Of a stretch of DNA of 7,694 bases, positions 4,839 to 7,694 are shown one piece after another. Source of the stretch: an uncultured Oscillospiraceae bacterium (GTDB taxonomy: Bacteria; Bacillota; Clostridia; Oscillospirales; Oscillospiraceae); contig CAADSF010000368.1 of assembly GCA_900751035.1 (NCBI GenBank), positions 1 through 7,694 of the forward strand, read 5' to 3'. A program made the translations under genes and the position numbers. The notes under the pieces were generated by a model. The model was not told where the DNA came from. It worked only from the letters and a program-made list of their open reading frames with translations, and made no database searches. Each line of letters starts with the position of its first letter. The stretch's first letter is position 1.

Positions 4839-7565
4839 TTACTCCTTCACAGAGAACGACGCAACCTCCTTGAAATCCTTGTTGATCAGAATGACCATTC
4901 TATCTTCCGTGATGAAGGCAAGATTCTTTCCGACGGGAATCAGGCGGGTAGAATAACCGCTCGGATTGGAGCGCAGCGCGTATGGCAGCTTGAACTCCTT
5001 TGTCACGGTCAGCGGGTCGCTCAGCGATCTGAGCTCCGCATTTCCATCCTCGTCGCAGATGACGATCTGGCCGTTCCAGACCGCGGCTTCCGTTTTGCCG
5101 TTATCGAGCGTGTACGCTGTACCGCTTGCCAGCTTATAGATGCACAGCTTCCTTCTCCCGTCTTCCTCCACATTGTAAAACAGATAATCGTCATAGACGC
5201 CAAGGAACCAGACAGATTCGGTGGGGTGTGTCATCAGAGTTGTGGTCGTCTTTTGTTCGAGATCAAAGCACTTGACCGTCGTCTCGCCGCCTTTTTTCTC
5301 CGCATAGAGGAGCCTCTGCTCCGAAATGCCATACTGCGTGGCAGCAATTTCTCCGCTGCTGACCAGCTCGTATTGCGAGCCATCCGTCCGGAAGCGGACG
5401 ACACAGTTGTCTGCGCCCGAAAGGGAATAGACCCAGCCGCTGCTGTAATAGCAGCCTATGCAGTTTTTGCTCTTTGCCGTGATTGCATAGAAATTTTCGC
5501 CGTCAAGCTCGACCGTCGCAATGTAGCTCTGATTGCCGTCCTTTACCGATAAAAAGATCCGGTCCTTTAAAATGAAGAACGCTTCGATTTGCGTCTTGTC
5601 AAGTCTGTATACGCAGACCGGTTCTGCGGACGGCGTATCCTTTCGATAAATTGTGCTGACCCAGCCTCCGGCCTGGACGGCATTCGTTGCGTAATAGATT
5701 TTATTTTTGTACTGAACCGTTTGAATCAGATTATACGCCGGGAAGCCTGCGGCTCCGGTATCCTGTATCAGCACCTTTGGCTTCACGGTTACATACACCG
5801 TTCCGGCTTCCATGTCCTTGTAGGTGACGGCGACCGCCTTTTCGCCGGCTGTGGATGAATTGAAGCCAGTACACTCGAAGCCTGAGGTGACCTCTTCTGT
5901 TTTCTTGTCGTTATACGTGACCTTGAGCGTGATGCCCGTCGGGTCAAAGGGCATACTGGCATAGTATTCCGTCTTGTCAGGGCCGGTCTGCACTGTGACG
6001 GATTCCATCTGCTTCTTCTGAACCGTTACGGTACACTCGGTCGTAACACCGTCTACCGTCAGGCTGATCGTCGCCGTTCCGGATTTCTCTGCCGTGACCC
6101 TTCCGCTCTTGCTGACCGAGGCGATGGAGCTGTCGCTGCTTTTCCACGTCCCTGCCGTACTCTGCTGATAGCCCTCCGGCGTCAGCTGTTCGGTCTGCCC
6201 TACCACAAGCTCGCAGTCATCGAGCGTGGGTAACGGCTGTGGCTCGACTGGCGGCTCGTCAGTGTTGGTCGTGTCCTCGGAAGGAGTCGGCTCGTCAGTG
6301 TCGGTCGTGTCCTCGGTAGTCTCCTGCTTGGCAGAGGTAGACTCGCCTCCGGTAGTCTCCTGATCAGCAGCTGCCGGCGTGTCCTCGGAAGGGTTCTGAT
6401 TGTCAGGGGTGGGCGTGCCGCCGCTTTTCGGCCCGAAGACGACAAGCAGGACCACGAGCAGGATTGCCGCGGCCGCGGCCGGAAGGAGCCACTTTCTGCG
6501 CACAATCTTCTGCAGGAGTTCCCTGACGTGCAGCTGCGGAAGACGAGGCTTTTTGCGCAGGAACGGATGCTTTCTGCGCACTGGCGCTTCCTTTGGCTCC
6601 TGCGTCAGCTCCCTGATAAACTCCGCCATCGTCGGTGTGCGCTGGCTGTATTGGAGCGCCATCGCATGGCGCAGCGCGGCGCTCTGCGCCGCGTTGAGCT
6701 GCGGCTCCGTGTCGTCCGGCAGCTCTCCCGGAAGAAACAGCTCGTCGTTGAATACCCGGCTGGTCGCGTCCTGCGGCTTTTTGCCGGTGATGCAGTATAA
6801 AATCGTCGCGGCCATCGCGTATACATCCGTATACGGGCCCTGATTTTTCCGGGAAAACTGCTCCGGCGGCGCAAAGCCCATGCTGATCATGGCAGACATG
6901 GACTTATCGCCCAGAATCTGCCGTGCAGAGCCGAAGTCGATGAGCCGGAGCTTGCCGCGGCTGAGAATGATGTTGCCGGGCGTAATGTCCCGATGCAGGA
7001 TCGGCGGCGTCATGCGGTGCAGGCAGTCGATATCCTGCATCAGCGGCAGCAGAAGCGGCAGCAGCTCGTCCAGCGAAAGTCTTCCCTTCCCGGACGAGCG
7101 CACCAGCTCCTCCAGCGTTTTCCCCTCCAGATAGCGCATGACCAGATAGCTCGTGCCGTTTTCCTCGAAGGAGTCATAAACGTCCACAATATGCGGAAGG
7201 TCCTCCACCTCGACAAGCAGTTGGCCCTCGGTCAGAAACTGCTGCTTCCCGCGCGCATAGGCCAGCTGCTGGTCCGGAAAGGCGCAGACCTCCTGTGTGC
7301 GCTTTCTTCGGTAGGCCCAGCAGGATGGAAAATACTCCTTGATTGCGACGATGCGCCCCAGGTGCAGATCCCGCGCCAGATAGGTTACGCCGAAGCCGCC
7401 CGCGCCCAGGCACCGGCCAATCACATAATGCGTGTCAAGGATTGTGCCGACTGCAAGATTCGAGCCATTGCTCACAGTCTCCGTGTCCTTCTGACAGTGC
7501 GGACACCATGCCCCCTCGATTTCCTGCATACAGTAGGGGCAATATCTCATTTCTCTGTTCTCCAT
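4839..7565 (-). CDS. Transmembrane Hanks-type Ser/Thr kinase with zinc ribbon and Ig-like ectodomain
   Basis: 908 residues. A zinc ribbon (C9, C12, C21, C24) precedes the kinase domain at about 44-320: glycine loop GAGGFG (54-59), K76 in VAIKEYFP, probable alpha-C E113, catalytic HRDITPGN (191-198), DFG 210-212, APPEQ 232-236, D247 and R309. All core residues are present, but the usual Lys two after the catalytic Asp is Thr195. A basic stretch (329-358) precedes one membrane span (359-377). Outside follow an acidic Thr/Pro-rich stalk (380-447) with a 12-residue repeat, a Big_2-like domain (about 448-516; WKSSDSSIASVSKSGRVTA), a Big_3-like domain (about 520-597) and a Tyr/Gly-rich, probably propeller-like region (about 600-908, DUF5050-like). 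It probably senses an envelope signal and phosphorylates cytosolic proteins; its targets are unknown. The start is uncertain: AGGA abuts ATG 7565, while ATG 7550 (MRYCPYC) has GGAG nine bases upstream. Confidence 0.9.
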   Translation of the reverse strand: MENREMRYCPYCMQEIEGAWCPHCQKDTETVSNGSNLAVGTILDTHYVIGRCLGAGGFGVTYLARDLHLGRIVAIKEYFPSCWAYRRKRTQEVCAFPDQQLAYARGKQQFLTEGQLLVEVEDLPHIVDVYDSFEENGTSYLVMRYLEGKTLEELVRSSGKGRLSLDELLPLLLPLMQDIDCLHRMTPPILHRDITPGNIILSRGKLRLIDFGSARQILGDKSMSAMISMGFAPPEQFSRKNQGPYTDVYAMAATILYCITGKKPQDATSRVFNDELFLPGELPDDTEPQLNAAQSAALRHAMALQYSQRTPTMAEFIRELTQEPKEAPVRRKHPFLRKKPRLPQLHVRELLQKIVRRKWLLPAAAAAILLVVLLVVFGPKSGGTPTPDNQNPSEDTPAAADQETTGGESTSAKQETTEDTTDTDEPTPSEDTTNTDEPPVEPQPLPTLDDCELVVGQTEQLTPEGYQQSTAGTWKSSDSSIASVSKSGRVTAEKSGTATISLTVDGVTTECTVTVQKKQMESVTVQTGPDKTEYYASMPFDPTGITLKVTYNDKKTEEVTSGFECTGFNSSTAGEKAVAVTYKDMEAGTVYVTVKPKVLIQDTGAAGFPAYNLIQTVQYKNKIYYATNAVQAGGWVSTIYRKDTPSAEPVCVYRLDKTQIEAFFILKDRIFLSVKDGNQSYIATVELDGENFYAITAKSKNCIGCYYSSGWVYSLSGADNCVVRFRTDGSQYELVSSGEIAATQYGISEQRLLYAEKKGGETTVKCFDLEQKTTTTLMTHPTESVWFLGVYDDYLFYNVEEDGRRKLCIYKLASGTAYTLDNGKTEAAVWNGQIVICDEDGNAELRSLSDPLTVTKEFKLPYALRSNPSGYSTRLIPVGKNLAFITEDRMVILINKDFKEVASFSVKE
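6253..6362 (-). repeat. Degenerate 36-bp (12-codon) tandem repeat in the kinase stalk
   Basis: Two 28-base copies (6253-6280 and 6289-6316) differ at one base and are offset by exactly 36 bp. A second exact 13-base pair, CGGTAGTCTCCTG at 6314-6326 and 6350-6362, is also offset by 36 bp. In protein this gives EDTTDTDEP/EDTTNTDEP (418-426, 430-438) and QETT/QETT (402, 414), all at a 12-residue period. A further SEDT at 393-396 is three periods before the one at 429-432. This indicates stalk growth by in-frame tandem duplication. Confidence 0.85.
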
Positions 7566-7586
7566 TCCTCGCTGCTCTCCCGTTTT

Positions 7587-7694
7587 TTAAAAGGCTCCGG
7601 CCAGCGCCGCTGCCAGCGCTGCCAGCAGAATGACCGCCGCTGCGGCAAGCACAAGCATCAGCGTCTGCTGCTGCGGCTGCTGCTGCGGCTGTGC
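7587..7694 (-). CDS. C-terminal end of a Q/P-rich tail-anchored membrane protein (partial)
   Basis: A minus-strand frame is open from the window edge and stops at TAA (7589-7587), giving the last 35 residues. They start with AQPQQQPQQQT, two copies of a PQQQ unit encoded by CAG/CCG codons, followed by about 24 uncharged hydrophobic residues (LMLVLAAAAVILLAALAAAL...GAF) that run to the stop. This is the form of a membrane anchor at the very C-terminus, with the soluble part, off the window, probably facing the cytosol. The stop lies 21 bases before the kinase ATG with no terminator between, so the two genes are very likely co-transcribed. A signalling partner or kinase substrate is a fair guess from context, but the family cannot be named from this fragment. 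Confidence 0.7.
   Translation of the reverse strand, partial: AQPQQQPQQQTLMLVLAAAAVILLAALAAALAGAF

Noticed and set aside
4821..5552. Plus-strand frame (243 codons) opposite the end of the receptor kinase
   Set aside because: It is a shadow of the kinase ectodomain frame and its product shows no family motif. A start inside the terminator region is unlikely.
6253..6362. 36-bp periodic repeat considered as a CRISPR array
   Set aside because: The repeats are contiguous, degenerate and in frame with the kinase stalk. There are no unique spacers and no cas genes.
6466..6481. GCCGCGGCCGCGGCCG palindrome
   Set aside because: It encodes the poly-Ala start of the membrane span and arises from GCC/GCG alanine codons. 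No regulatory role is needed.
1..7694. tRNA, rRNA, transposase, integrase or attachment-site signals
   Set aside because: None were seen on either strand; the genes have similar codon style and there is no sign of a recent mobile insertion.

Overview
The window is GC-rich and densely coded. It suggests a gut-type Clostridia (Bacillota) genome, probably Oscillospiraceae or a relative. The grounds are strong AGGAGG-type ribosome sites, a Hanks-type kinase with an N-terminal zinc ribbon and Big_2/Big_3-like ectodomain of a kind common in that group, and a GTAGGGGC-type intergenic stem-loop. The assignment is inferred from style; no rRNA or other marker gene is present.

Layout. Positions 1-130 hold the C-terminal end of an unrecognised plus-strand gene, followed by a strong hairpin (137-167) that probably terminates it. 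A 240-bp gap then carries two further stem-loops and a good promoter for a Gfo/Idh/MocA oxidoreductase (371-1423, +). That gene meets an AraC-type regulator (1420-2409, -) tail to tail, and their stop codons overlap. The regulator is divergent from a two-gene plus-strand operon: a PfkB-family sugar kinase (2504-3508) and, 16 bp later, a mannitol-1-phosphate 5-dehydrogenase-like enzyme (3525-4739). The 94-bp divergent gap holds overlapping candidate promoters and a perfect inverted repeat. A large hairpin terminator (4769-4818) separates this operon from a convergent minus-strand operon. That operon consists of the tail of a Q/P-rich, tail-anchored membrane protein (7587-7694, partial) and a 908-residue transmembrane Ser/Thr kinase (4839-7565).

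Working together. The AraC regulator, sugar kinase, polyol-phosphate dehydrogenase and Gfo/Idh/MocA oxidoreductase look like a small sugar or polyol utilisation module. The cupin-type N-terminal domain of the regulator would sense the inducer, the kinase would phosphorylate the sugar, and the dehydrogenase would interconvert sugar phosphate and polyol phosphate. No transporter or PTS component lies in the window, so the substrate cannot be read from it. The kinase operon is a separate, probably signalling, unit: a cytosolic zinc ribbon and kinase, one membrane span, a repeat-bearing acidic stalk, two Ig-like domains and a propeller-like C-terminal region. This reads as an envelope sensor of unknown ligand.

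Most genes here belong to known families. The points that deserve a second look are the architecture and degenerate repeat of the kinase, the promoter arrangement of the divergent sugar operon, and the stem-loop-rich gap at 131-370.
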